A DNA stretch of 64,000 bases. Origin: Enterobacter hormaechei subsp. hoffmannii. Its GTDB lineage: Bacteria; Pseudomonadota; Gammaproteobacteria; Enterobacterales; Enterobacteriaceae. Numbering within the stretch: the first letter of the stretch is position 1; the number at the start of each line of letters is the position of its first letter. The stretch lies in contig NZ_CP017186.1 of the NCBI RefSeq assembly GCF_001729745.1, positions 1 to 64,000 of the forward strand. Reading direction: 5' to 3'. Positions 41,329 to 49,359 of this stretch are shown here, piece by piece. A program made the translations under genes and the position numbers. The notes under the pieces are model-generated. The model made no database searches. It saw only the letters and a list, made by a program, of their open reading frames with translations, and was not told where the DNA came from.

Positions 41329-41399
41329 CCCTCACCCCGGCCCTCTCCCACGGGGAGAGGGGGAAAACCGTAGGCCGGGTAAGCGTAGCGCCACCCGGC
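41329..41399. repeat. partial GC-rich repeat joined to a REP
   Basis: CCCTCACCCCGGCCCTCTCC-C (41329-41349) followed by GGGGAGAGGGGG is a half-length copy of the 40256 repeat. A standard REP (41374-41399, GCCGGGTAAGCG...CACCCGGC) follows. The mosaic sits between yicL and the porin. Confidence 0.85.
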
Positions 41400-41411
41400 A
41401 TGTTGTTGACC

Positions 41412-42791
41412 TTAGAACCACGCCTCCCACATCGCGCCGACGTTGAAGTCGTCCAGCGTCTCATCTTTGGTGTTGTTCACGCGCGCGGTGCGTTCGTTGT
41501 CCACTTTGCCGCCGGTCACGTAGAAGCGCAGCATCGGACGGAACTCCGGCCCCATGGCGATAGACATGTTCTGCGACAGGGTCAGCTTCCAGCCCTTGTT
41601 GTCGCCGCCGTTGTCGTAATCTACGTGCTGCCAGCCCGCTTCCAGCCAGGTGGAGTTAACGTCGTTCCACCAGTGCATCGGGCGCACGATGGCGTTGTAG
41701 TTCTTACGGTTGTCGGTGTCATCACGGCTGTTGTCATAGTCGTGGAAGGCGAGGATGTACTCCACCTGCGTGGCCTGGGTGAATTTATACAGCCCTTCGA
41801 AGCTGGCGTAGACCGTGGTCAGATCTTCGGTTTTGTTGAACACGCTGTTGTCCGAATTATCGGAGTAGCGGGCGATCACCTTGTTCACGCCGCTATCGTT
41901 GGTGTGGCTCAGCACCACGCCGCCCTGCCAGGCGTTCAGACGCTCGTCGCTCTCAACGGCTTTGGAGTCAAAACCGTAGTTGGCGTACAGCTCCAGGTCG
42001 ATCGGGCCGAGCTTCATGCCGTGGATTTTTGAGGTGGCAGCGTAGTTGCCCTTGTCACCCGTGCCGGAGCCGCCGGTACAGGTGATGCGCGACGGGTTGG
42101 CTTCATCTTCCATCACTTCCGGGCTACAGGATTCCACCGCCGCCACGGCAGCCACGTCGAACTGCACGCCGCCGATGTCGAAGTTCTTCACCCCGGCGCC
42201 CTGGCCATCGTGGTTCATCCAGAAGTAATCGTTGATGCCCTGCTGCGGACGCTGGTGGAAGTCACGACCGGCCCAAAAGTAGGCGTTCGGGTTGGAGGCC
42301 ATAATGTTGGTCACCCCGGCGTAAGCTTTTTTGAGGTTAACTTCGTCGCCCCAGTGGTCGATCATCACGTTGATGTCCCAGATGGCGCCGTTATCACCCT
42401 TGAAGGCCTTGGAGAGCTGGAATTCCCCGCCGTTGCCTTCGTTACCCAGACGACCAATCGCGGACGCGCCGTTGTAGGAGCCGTCCACCGCCACATACTT
42501 CTGGTCAGCGGCCTGGAAGTGCGCGCCGTAGCGGGCGTAGCCGGTAAATTTGATGCCAAACGGAATCGCCATGTCCGGGGATTGCGCTGCGCTCTGCGGC
42601 TCGGTGATGACGTCCGCTTTTTTCGCGACCGCCGCATCCATTTTCGCCTGACGCTCGGCCAGGGCTTTATCCACCGCTTTCGCCACAATGGCGTCGATTT
42701 GCTCCTGCGTAAATTCTTGCGCGAGCACGGAAATTGGACAAAGCGCGGCGATAACCGCCATGGTTAATGGAAGTTTTTTAATCGTATTCAT
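41412..42791 (-). CDS. LamB-type carbohydrate porin (BglH/ScrY-like)
   Basis: Outer-membrane sugar porin of 459 residues. The signal peptide MNTIKKLPLTMAVIAALCPISVLAQ is followed by a short coiled-coil-like segment (QEQIDAIVAKAVDKALAERQAKMDAAVAKK), as in ScrY-type porins. An 18-strand barrel then begins at IPFGIKFTGYARYGAHFQ and ends in the terminal aromatic WEAWF. GRDFHQRPQQGINDYFWMNHDGQGAGV is the maltoporin-family signature. As the last gene of the PTS operon it should let oligosaccharide beta-glucosides through. The 138-base gap before it shows no terminator. Confidence 0.9.
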   Translation of the reverse strand: MNTIKKLPLTMAVIAALCPISVLAQEFTQEQIDAIVAKAVDKALAERQAKMDAAVAKKADVITEPQSAAQSPDMAIPFGIKFTGYARYGAHFQAADQKYVAVDGSYNGASAIGRLGNEGNGGEFQLSKAFKGDNGAIWDINVMIDHWGDEVNLKKAYAGVTNIMASNPNAYFWAGRDFHQRPQQGINDYFWMNHDGQGAGVKNFDIGGVQFDVAAVAAVESCSPEVMEDEANPSRITCTGGSGTGDKGNYAATSKIHGMKLGPIDLELYANYGFDSKAVESDERLNAWQGGVVLSHTNDSGVNKVIARYSDNSDNSVFNKTEDLTTVYASFEGLYKFTQATQVEYILAFHDYDNSRDDTDNRKNYNAIVRPMHWWNDVNSTWLEAGWQHVDYDNGGDNKGWKLTLSQNMSIAMGPEFRPMLRFYVTGGKVDNERTARVNNTKDETLDDFNVGAMWEAWF

Positions 42792-42929
42792 GGTTATCTC
42801 AATATAGTTTAATTTTATTCAGACAATAACCATCCCGCTCCGATCTGACAGAATATGTCGCTATCATCAGAACAAGTGGATTTCTAGTTTTAGGTACAGA
42901 GGTATTACATTAATTTATTTCGCCATAGA

Positions 42930-43235
42930 CTATCTCTGATATAAATGAATAATCTCTTCAGATAATTCACGCGCTAATAGCGAATTCATTAAATGATCCT
43001 GCGCGTGCACCATAATTAAGGTCATCGGCTGGCGGGCTTCGCCCGCGTCCTGCTCGATCAGTTTGGTCTGCATCTTGTGTGCCTGGCGCGCGTAGCCATC
43101 GGCTTCACGCAGCAGGCTTTTGGCTTCGTCAAGGTTGCCCTGGCGCGCCGCATGCAGCGCTTCGAAGCACAGGCTGCGGGACTGACCGGCGTTGACGATA
43201 ATTTCCATTACGGCTTCTTCTAATGCGATCATCAT
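42930..43235 (-). CDS. PTS lactose/cellobiose-family enzyme IIA
   Basis: Cytoplasmic EIIA of the Lac/Chb family, 101 residues forming a three-helix bundle trimer. IIVNAGQSRSLCFEALHAARQGNLDEAKSLL is the first helix pair. The phosphorylated His lies in LIMVHAQDHLMNSLLARELSEEII, and the buried metal Asp is in this same segment. It transfers phosphate from HPr to the EIIB encoded upstream. It sits two bases after the hydrolase gene, so it is clearly part of the operon. Similar to ChbA, but the operon order (B-C-hydrolase-A-porin) differs from chbBCARFG. Confidence 0.93.
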   Translation of the reverse strand: MMIALEEAVMEIIVNAGQSRSLCFEALHAARQGNLDEAKSLLREADGYARQAHKMQTKLIEQDAGEARQPMTLIMVHAQDHLMNSLLARELSEEIIHLYQR

Positions 43236-43237
43236 TT

Positions 43238-44614
43238 TTACTCTTTATCAAAGCAATTATTTAAGGCGGTAGCGGCAAACCACTCTCCGCTTTTTTTAAT
43301 GGTGCGCTGCTGCGTCTCCAAATCGAGCTGAATAAAACCGTAGCGGTTTTTATACGCATTGCACCACGACCAGTTATCAATAAACGTCCACATATGGTAG
43401 CCAAGGCAATTGCAGCCTTCGCTAATACCTTTATGCAGCCACGCTAAATGCTCAGAAATAAATTCGATGCGGTACCGATCGTTTATCTGACCGTTTTCAA
43501 TAAAGCGCTGCTCGTTTTCGACACCCATCCCGTTTTCAGAAATAAAACAGCGGGGGTTACCGTAATTGTCGCGCAGGTTAACCAGAATATCGTAAATACC
43601 CGGCTCGTAGATTTCCCAGCCGCGGTACGGGTTCATCTTACGGCCCGGCATCTCGTAGCTATCAAAGAACCACTCCGGCATAAACGGCGCCTGCGGGTTC
43701 ACCGCGCTGTCGCGACACTTCACGCGGCGCGGTTGATAGTAGTTAACGCCGAGCAGGTCGATTTTCCCTTCCGCAATCAGGAAACCGTCTTCCGGCTTGC
43801 AGGCGGGTAGCTGATCGTAAGATTTCAGCAATGCCACCAGGTCGGCCGGATACTCCCCGCGCAGCACCGGGTCGAGGAAGCTACGGTTAAACATCAGATC
43901 CGCGATATGCGCCGCCTTCACGTCCGCCGGGTTCTGCGAACGCGGGTATGACGGCGTCAGGTTCAGCACGATGCCGATCTCCCCCGCGTAATGCCCGGCG
44001 CGGTAAGCCTGAACGGCCTTCGCATGGGCCAGCACCGTGTGATATGCCACGGTGGCCGCCCGACGAAAATCCACCACGTTCGGGTAATGGAAATCGTACA
44101 GATAACCGCCTTCCACCGGAACAATCGGCTCGTTGAAGGTAAACCAGTGCAGCACGCGGTCGCCAAACAGCTCGAAGCAGATCTGCGCATAGCGGGCGTA
44201 GGCGTCCACTACGTCACGGTTTTCCCAGCCGCCGATCTCCTGCATCGCCATCGGCATGTCGAAATGGAACAGGGTGATAAACGGCGTGATGCCCTGTTCA
44301 TTCAGCTCATCAATGACCTGATTATAAAAATCGACCGCGTCCGGGTTCACTTCACCGATACCGTCGGGGATCAGGCGCGCCCAGCTAATCGAGGTGCGAA
44401 AGCTGTTGTGGTTCAGCTGCTTCAACAGCTGAATGTCCGTTTTCCAGTGCTGATAAAACGTGGAGGTGTGCTGCGGTCCCACGCCGTTGTGAAAACGGTT
44501 CGGCTCGCGGGCAAACCAGTAGTCCCACGTGGTTTCACCCTCTCGTGTCCCTTCCGTCTGGAGAGCGGAGCTTGCGCTGCCCCACCAGAAGTTATCGGGA
44601 AATGCGTATTTCAT
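43238..44614 (-). CDS. 6-phospho-beta-glucosidase (GH1)
   Basis: Retaining glycoside hydrolase family 1, 458 residues, that cleaves phosphorylated beta-glucosides from the PTS. FPDNFWWGSASSALQTEG opens the barrel, the acid/base Glu is in FTFNEPIVPVEGG, and the nucleophile Glu is in CFISENGMGVENE. SWCNAYKNRYGF carries the Ser/Lys/Tyr set that contacts the 6-phosphate in phospho-glucosidases, supporting a PTS-linked enzyme over a plain beta-glucosidase. It lies 17 bases after the EIIC gene. The exact sugar (cellobiose, salicin, arbutin or a longer glucan) is not determined. Confidence 0.94.
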   Translation of the reverse strand: MKYAFPDNFWWGSASSALQTEGTREGETTWDYWFAREPNRFHNGVGPQHTSTFYQHWKTDIQLLKQLNHNSFRTSISWARLIPDGIGEVNPDAVDFYNQVIDELNEQGITPFITLFHFDMPMAMQEIGGWENRDVVDAYARYAQICFELFGDRVLHWFTFNEPIVPVEGGYLYDFHYPNVVDFRRAATVAYHTVLAHAKAVQAYRAGHYAGEIGIVLNLTPSYPRSQNPADVKAAHIADLMFNRSFLDPVLRGEYPADLVALLKSYDQLPACKPEDGFLIAEGKIDLLGVNYYQPRRVKCRDSAVNPQAPFMPEWFFDSYEMPGRKMNPYRGWEIYEPGIYDILVNLRDNYGNPRCFISENGMGVENEQRFIENGQINDRYRIEFISEHLAWLHKGISEGCNCLGYHMWTFIDNWSWCNAYKNRYGFIQLDLETQQRTIKKSGEWFAATALNNCFDKE

Positions 44615-44631
44615 GACCCTTCCTCTTTGAC

Positions 44632-45957
44632 TTAATTGCTAACTGTTTCAGCGGTGCCGACGGTTGCCTGGGCTTTCTGCTCTTCATTTTTGATGAGCGT
44701 ACGCTCATAGGCGCGCAGGAACGGCAGGTACATCAGCGCCGACATCACCATGCAGACCAGGCACATCACCACCGGGCTCAGCGCCCAGTTCGCCGCCCAC
44801 GAGGCGCCAATCGGCGCGGGCGTGGTCCACGGGGTTAACGAAACCACCTGGGCCAGCCAGCCGAGTTTGGTTGCGCCGTACGCCAGGCAGGCATTGACCA
44901 GCGGAACAAACACGAACGGGATAAACAGCATCGGGTTCATTATGATCGGCGCGCCGAACAGAATCGGTTCGTTGATGTTAAAGAAGCTTGGCACAACGCC
45001 CATTTTGCCGATGGTGCGCAGGTGAGTGGCGCGGCTGCGCAGCAGCAGGAACGCCAGCGGCAGGGTCGAGCCTACGCCGCCAATCAGCAGGTAGTGATCC
45101 CAGAAACCTTGCAGATAAACGTGCGGCAGCGCCGCGCCCGCCGCCAGCGCCGCCTGGTTTGCAGAGAGGTTCGCCATCCAGAACGGGTTCATGATGCCGG
45201 TGACAATCAGCGACCCGTGGATACCGGCAAACCAGAAGATCTGGCACAGCAGAACGGAGAGCAGAATCGCGGGCAGCGAGTCAGACGCGGACACCAGCGG
45301 CTCCAGCAGGTGCATAATCGCCTGCGGGATGATCATCCCGGTCTGCGCTTCAATGAACAGGTTCAGCGGATGTAGGGTACCAATCACCACCATCACCGGG
45401 ATCAGGATCTCAAACGAACGCGCCACGCCGGTCGGCACCTCTTTCGGCAGGCGGATGGTGACGTTGTTCTGCTTCAGCCACGCGTACACACGGGTGGAGT
45501 AGATCGCGGTGATAAGCGCAGTGAAGATGCCCTGACCCGACAGATACTGCGTCGAAATTTTGCCGTCGGCATACGGCGCGGCGACCAGCAGGAAGGCCAT
45601 AAAGGCCAGCAGACCGGACATCACCGGATCGAGGTTAAACTGACGCCCCAGGCTCGCCCCAATCCCCACCGAGATGAAGAAGGTCATCACGCCCATGCTG
45701 AGGTTAAAGGGCAGCATCAGCTGTTCGCGGTAGGTCTCGGAGAAATCCAGCCAGCCGCGGGCGAAGCTGTTGGTGGTATCCGCCGAAAACGGCGGGAAGA
45801 TAAACACCAGCATAAACGAGCCGATGATCATAAACGGCAGCGCGGCGGTAAAGCCGTCGCGGATGGCAATCACATACTTTTGCTGACCGAGCTTCGCGGC
45901 CAGCGGCGTAATTGACTGTTCAATCACCGCGACCATGGATTGATATAACGAACTCAT
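44632..45957 (-). CDS. PTS lactose/cellobiose-family enzyme IIC
   Basis: Membrane permease of the Lac/Chb PTS family, 441 residues with about ten helices. IAIRDGFTAALPFMIIGSFMLVF and FFNINEPILFGAPIIMNPMLFIPFV (with the conserved NEP substrate-site motif) are diagnostic, and LFWFAGIHGS-type sequence (QIFWFAGIHGSLIVTG) carries the conserved His. It works with the EIIB 11 bases upstream and the EIIA downstream. Specificity for beta-glucosides is inferred from the GH1 neighbour. Confidence 0.94.
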   Translation of the reverse strand: MSSLYQSMVAVIEQSITPLAAKLGQQKYVIAIRDGFTAALPFMIIGSFMLVFIFPPFSADTTNSFARGWLDFSETYREQLMLPFNLSMGVMTFFISVGIGASLGRQFNLDPVMSGLLAFMAFLLVAAPYADGKISTQYLSGQGIFTALITAIYSTRVYAWLKQNNVTIRLPKEVPTGVARSFEILIPVMVVIGTLHPLNLFIEAQTGMIIPQAIMHLLEPLVSASDSLPAILLSVLLCQIFWFAGIHGSLIVTGIMNPFWMANLSANQAALAAGAALPHVYLQGFWDHYLLIGGVGSTLPLAFLLLRSRATHLRTIGKMGVVPSFFNINEPILFGAPIIMNPMLFIPFVFVPLVNACLAYGATKLGWLAQVVSLTPWTTPAPIGASWAANWALSPVVMCLVCMVMSALMYLPFLRAYERTLIKNEEQKAQATVGTAETVSN

Positions 45958-45968
45958 GTGAACACCTT

Positions 45969-46283
45969 TTAGTGTGCCGCTTCGATGAGCGACAGAGCAT
46001 AGTCCAGTACTTTATCGCCACGCTGCATGCCGTAATCCATCATGTCGATGGGCTGCACCGGTATGCCTTGCGTCGCTGCCTTGTCTGAGAGTGTCTTTAA
46101 CATGTATTTCACTTGCGGTCCGAGAAGCACCACCTGATAGTGCGGAAACTGCGTATCAAATTCGGATACGCCATACGCATCTATCTTCACGGGCAAGCCC
46201 CGTTCTTTTGCTACATCGATCATTTTGCTGACCAGCAGGCTGGTGGACATCCCGGCAGAGCAGCACAGCATAATCTTGAACAT
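45969..46283 (-). CDS. PTS lactose/cellobiose-family enzyme IIB
   Basis: Cytoplasmic EIIB of 104 residues. The phospho-Cys lies in the P-loop-like start MFKIMLCCSAGMSTSLLVSKM, and the rest follows the small Rossmann-like EIIB fold (VVLLGPQVKYMLKTL). It is the first gene of the leftward operon and the one closest to the LacI-controlled region. It receives phosphate from the EIIA and passes it to sugar bound in EIIC. Confidence 0.93.
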   Translation of the reverse strand: MFKIMLCCSAGMSTSLLVSKMIDVAKERGLPVKIDAYGVSEFDTQFPHYQVVLLGPQVKYMLKTLSDKAATQGIPVQPIDMMDYGMQRGDKVLDYALSLIEAAH

Positions 46284-46338
46284 CGACGACCATCCTCAAA
46301 ATGTAAAAAGTTATTGCGATGATGATTGGACATGATAC

Positions 46339-46478
46339 GGAAACCGGTTTCCATTCATAAAAGACAGAAGTGTGACAACCATCAATATCCACTACTTATG
46401 ACGCTAATTAACCGGATGTGGGTCACATAATTTGGCTGTTTTGGCATCAAATTGAGTGGAAACGGAAAATCGGTTTCC
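46339..46478. promoter_or_regulatory. two operators for the LacI-type regulator
   Basis: GGAAACCGGTTTCC (46339-46352) is a perfect 14-bp palindrome near the start of the PTS operon. A second site, GGAAAATCGGTTTCC (46464-46478), has the same arms with five rather than four central bases and lies closer to the regulator. The CCGG centre is typical of LacI-family sites. Spacing of about 125 bases would allow looping. The rest of 46284-46576 holds no gene. Confidence 0.85.
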
Positions 46479-46576
46479 ATGGAAAACGGAAACGGATATA
46501 CTCCGTTCTGGCTATAATGTGAGCCGTAGCGGTGATGGAAATTACAGACGCCAGTTGCGTCTGACAGGGGAGAGAG

Positions 46577-47527
46577 ATGTCTACAATCAACGATGTATCG
46601 CGTCTGGCCGGGGTGTCCAAAGCCACGGTATCACGGGTGTTGAGCGGGTCGCGTGGCGTTAAAGAAGCCAGCCGCCAGGCTGTTCTGAAAGCGGTGGACG
46701 AGCTGAACTATCGTCCCAACGTGATCGCCCAGTCGCTGCTCAGCCAGTCGACGGGCTGCATTGGGGTGATTTGCGCGCAGGAAAACATTAACCAGACCAC
46801 CGGTTACCTGTACGCGCTGGAAAAACACCTCAGCCAGCATCAAAAACATCTGCTGCTGCGTTTCGCACACACGAAAACAGAAGTGATGAACGCCCTTGAA
46901 GAACTCTCCTGCGGCTTATGTGATGACATTCTGGTGATTGGCGCGCGTTTCCCGCTGGACGTGGACATGGACAACGTGATTCTGGTCGACTGTATGGAAG
47001 CCGATAACGCCAACAGCATTCATTTCGATCACGCGTTCGCGGCTGAAACGGCCTGTAACTATCTCACCAGCCAGGGGCGTCGCCAGATAGCGCTGATCCA
47101 CCCGCACGGCAGCGGTTTTGCCGATCAGGTGCTGCTGGGCTACAAACACGCGCTGGAGAAAAACTTCCTGCCCTTTAATCGCAACCTCGTGTTTATGGAC
47201 GCGACTTCATCGTCCGTTGCGCTTCAGGAATTACTCAACAACGCGTCCACGCTGAACTTCAACGCGCTGCTGGTGGCAGACGAGCAGGAAGCCCAGCGGG
47301 TGATCCCGCAGTTACAGGCGTTTAATAAATCGGTACCGGAAGACATCATGGTCTTCAGCCTCGGCGGTTCGCTGCATCTCCCGGGTATTCCGGTGATCCC
47401 GGCCATTGAGTATTCCATGGACGCCATGGCGGCGCGCATCGTGAGCTGGCTGACGGCGAAAACGCAGATGCTCGGGTCCTACGTTCTGCGTGGGGATTTG
47501 ATTATTCCGGATGTGCGGAAGCGTTAA
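46577..47527 (+). CDS. LacI-family regulator of the beta-glucoside operon
   Basis: Repressor of 316 residues. The N-terminal HTH and hinge read INDVSRLAGVSKATVSRVLSGSRGVKEASRQAVLKAVDELNYRPNVIAQSL. A periplasmic-binding-protein-like effector domain follows (TGCIGVICAQENINQTTGY, RRQIALIHPHGSGFADQVLLGYKHAL). The start follows a GGGGAGAG ribosome site. It is divergent from the PTS operon with two palindromic operators in between. Of the usual family it is closest in style to AscG/CelR-type regulators; the inducer is unknown. Confidence 0.92.
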   Translation: MSTINDVSRLAGVSKATVSRVLSGSRGVKEASRQAVLKAVDELNYRPNVIAQSLLSQSTGCIGVICAQENINQTTGYLYALEKHLSQHQKHLLLRFAHTKTEVMNALEELSCGLCDDILVIGARFPLDVDMDNVILVDCMEADNANSIHFDHAFAAETACNYLTSQGRRQIALIHPHGSGFADQVLLGYKHALEKNFLPFNRNLVFMDATSSSVALQELLNNASTLNFNALLVADEQEAQRVIPQLQAFNKSVPEDIMVFSLGGSLHLPGIPVIPAIEYSMDAMAARIVSWLTAKTQMLGSYVLRGDLIIPDVRKR

Positions 47528-47540
47528 ACATGTGATGTAG

Positions 47541-47568
47541 GCCGGGTAAGGCGCAGCCGCCACCCGGC
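47541..47568. repeat. REP element between lacI-type gene and yicS
   Basis: GCCGGGTAAGGCG ... CGCCACCCGGC palindrome between two converging genes, ten bases from the yicS stop. Confidence 0.9.
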
Positions 47569-47577
47569 GCTCAACCC

Positions 47578-47877
47578 TCAGTAATCTTCCATACAATCCA
47601 CCTGACTTACTGCATCCCAGTAGGCGTCCAGGTTGTCACGCTTCATGGCGGTGATGGCATTTTTGATCAGCAGTTGATTGGCCTCAGACGACAAAATCAT
47701 CGCCTGCCAGGCCTTATCGCTCTGCTTTTTCTGCGGGGTACAGGTTTTCTTCACATCTTTCAGGACCTGCTGTTTTATCTGGGCCTCTTTCTCCGGAGCG
47801 CTCTTCTCCTGCGCATGAACAAACGCAGCGAAAATCAGGCAAACGAGCAGGCAAACCTGGTGTGCAGATTTCATTGA
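47578..47877 (-). CDS. yicS: YicS-like exported protein
   Basis: Small exported protein of about 99 residues. The signal peptide MKSAHQVCLLVCLIFAAFVHAQ is followed by a charged mature part with two cysteines (KKTCTPQKK and QVDCMEDY) that could form a disulfide in the periplasm. SDKAWQAMILSSEANQLLIKNAITAMKRDN resembles E. coli YicS, which lies in the same nlpA/nepI neighbourhood. Function unknown. ATG 47877 is preferred; an upstream start at 47895 would lengthen the signal peptide oddly. Confidence 0.75.
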   Translation of the reverse strand, partial: SMKSAHQVCLLVCLIFAAFVHAQEKSAPEKEAQIKQQVLKDVKKTCTPQKKQSDKAWQAMILSSEANQLLIKNAITAMKRDNLDAYWDAVSQVDCMEDY

Positions 47878-47994
47878 GACCTCCGGTAAAGTCACAGGCT
47901 TTCCCTGAAATGTATCGTTACATTCAGGCAGGCGATTCCAGCCGAAAGTATGAATTTACTTTTCACCTGGTATGAGAATCGCCCTCTCAGGCCG

Positions 47995-49359
47995 TTACTG
48001 AACCCCTCCACCCAGCGATTGCCACAGCGTGATGCGGTTTTCCAGGTCGGTTTGCTGCAAGGCAATCAGTGATTCCTGAGCCGACCACAGCGATCGCTGC
48101 GCGGTGAGCACCGTCAGATAATCGCCCGCGCCAGCCTTGTAACTGCGCGTCGCCACATCCAGCGTTTTTTGCTCCGCCGCCACGTATTCACGCTGGGCAT
48201 CAAGCTGTTCGCTCAACGTTTCGCGCCGCGCCAGCGCGTCGGCCACGTCCTTAAACGCGCTCTGGATGGTCTTCTCATAGGTGGCGATTAGCCCCTTCTT
48301 CTCCGCTTCCGCATAGCGCAGCTGCGCCATATTGTTGCCCCCGCTAAACAGCGGCAGGGTGATGGACGGCGCGAACGACCAGACCTTCATGCCGTGGCTG
48401 AACAGGGATGACAGCGAATCGCTGCCGACGCCCGCGCTGGCGGTCAGTGAAATGGTCGGGAAGAAGTTGGCGCGTGCCGCGCCGATGTTGGCGTTAGCGC
48501 TCAGCAGGTTATGTTCCGCCTCCTGAATGTCCGGGCGACGCAGCAGCGCGCTGGAGCTGACGCCCGCCGGGATCAGCGTGATGGCGTTATCGCTCAGGCT
48601 CTCCAGCGTGCCGGGCAGCAGGTTCTCGGGCACCGTATCGCCCGCCAGCAGGTTAAGGGCGTTTTTGTCCTGCATCACCAGCGTCTGGTAGCTCGCCACG
48701 CTGGCGCGCGCCTGCTGGTAAACCGCCATCGCTTCACTGACGTCCGTGGCCGCTGCCACACCTACTTCCTGCTGACGTTTGACGATTTTGAGCGAGTTCG
48801 CGGCGCTCTCCAGGGTGGATTTCGCCAGCGCCAGATTGCTGTTATCCGCCGCCAGCGTCACCCAGGCCGTGGTCAGCTCGCTGACCATTGTCAGGCGCGT
48901 GTTCTGCGCGGTGAACTCGCTGGCAAGCCAGGTTTCACGCGCGGCGCGCGACAGGCTCTGGTTGCGGCCAAACAGATCCAGTTCGAAGCTGGAGACCGTG
49001 CCGTTGGCTTCGTCGCTCGTCGCGACGCCGCTCGCCAGCGTACGGCTGCGGGTATGACTCAGTTCCGCGTCCACCGTCGGGAACAGGGACGAGCGCGTTT
49101 CGCCATACTGGGCACGGGCGGCGTCGATATCCGCAATCGCTTTTTGCACGTCGCGGTTGCTGTTGAGCGCCATCGTCACCACGCTTTTCAGCCGCGCATC
49201 ATTCATCACCTGCTGCCACTGGCTCACCACGGCGCTGGCTTCGCCGTGCGCGCCGGGTAGGGTGGCCGGAACGGGCGCGTCCGGGCGCTGATACGTGGGA
49301 TCTAATGACACACAGCCTGCGCTCAGCAGTGCTAACGCTAAAACAGTTACACGAAACAT
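47995..49359 (-). CDS. eefC: RND pump outer-membrane channel (EefC-like)
   Basis: TolC/OprM-family outer-membrane efflux lipoprotein, 454 residues. The lipobox is LLSAGCVSLDP with Cys16. Two repeated outer-membrane efflux segments of about 190 residues each carry long coiled-coil helices (NSNRDVQKAIADIDAARAQYGETRSSLFPTV and RRPDIQEAEHNLLSANANIGAARANFFPTI). As the third gene of the operon it gives the pump its own exit duct rather than relying on TolC. Its start overlaps the permease stop by one base. The name rests on gene order and recalled similarity to Enterobacter/Klebsiella eefABC. Confidence 0.87.
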   Translation of the reverse strand: MFRVTVLALALLSAGCVSLDPTYQRPDAPVPATLPGAHGEASAVVSQWQQVMNDARLKSVVTMALNSNRDVQKAIADIDAARAQYGETRSSLFPTVDAELSHTRSRTLASGVATSDEANGTVSSFELDLFGRNQSLSRAARETWLASEFTAQNTRLTMVSELTTAWVTLAADNSNLALAKSTLESAANSLKIVKRQQEVGVAAATDVSEAMAVYQQARASVASYQTLVMQDKNALNLLAGDTVPENLLPGTLESLSDNAITLIPAGVSSSALLRRPDIQEAEHNLLSANANIGAARANFFPTISLTASAGVGSDSLSSLFSHGMKVWSFAPSITLPLFSGGNNMAQLRYAEAEKKGLIATYEKTIQSAFKDVADALARRETLSEQLDAQREYVAAEQKTLDVATRSYKAGAGDYLTVLTAQRSLWSAQESLIALQQTDLENRITLWQSLGGGVQ

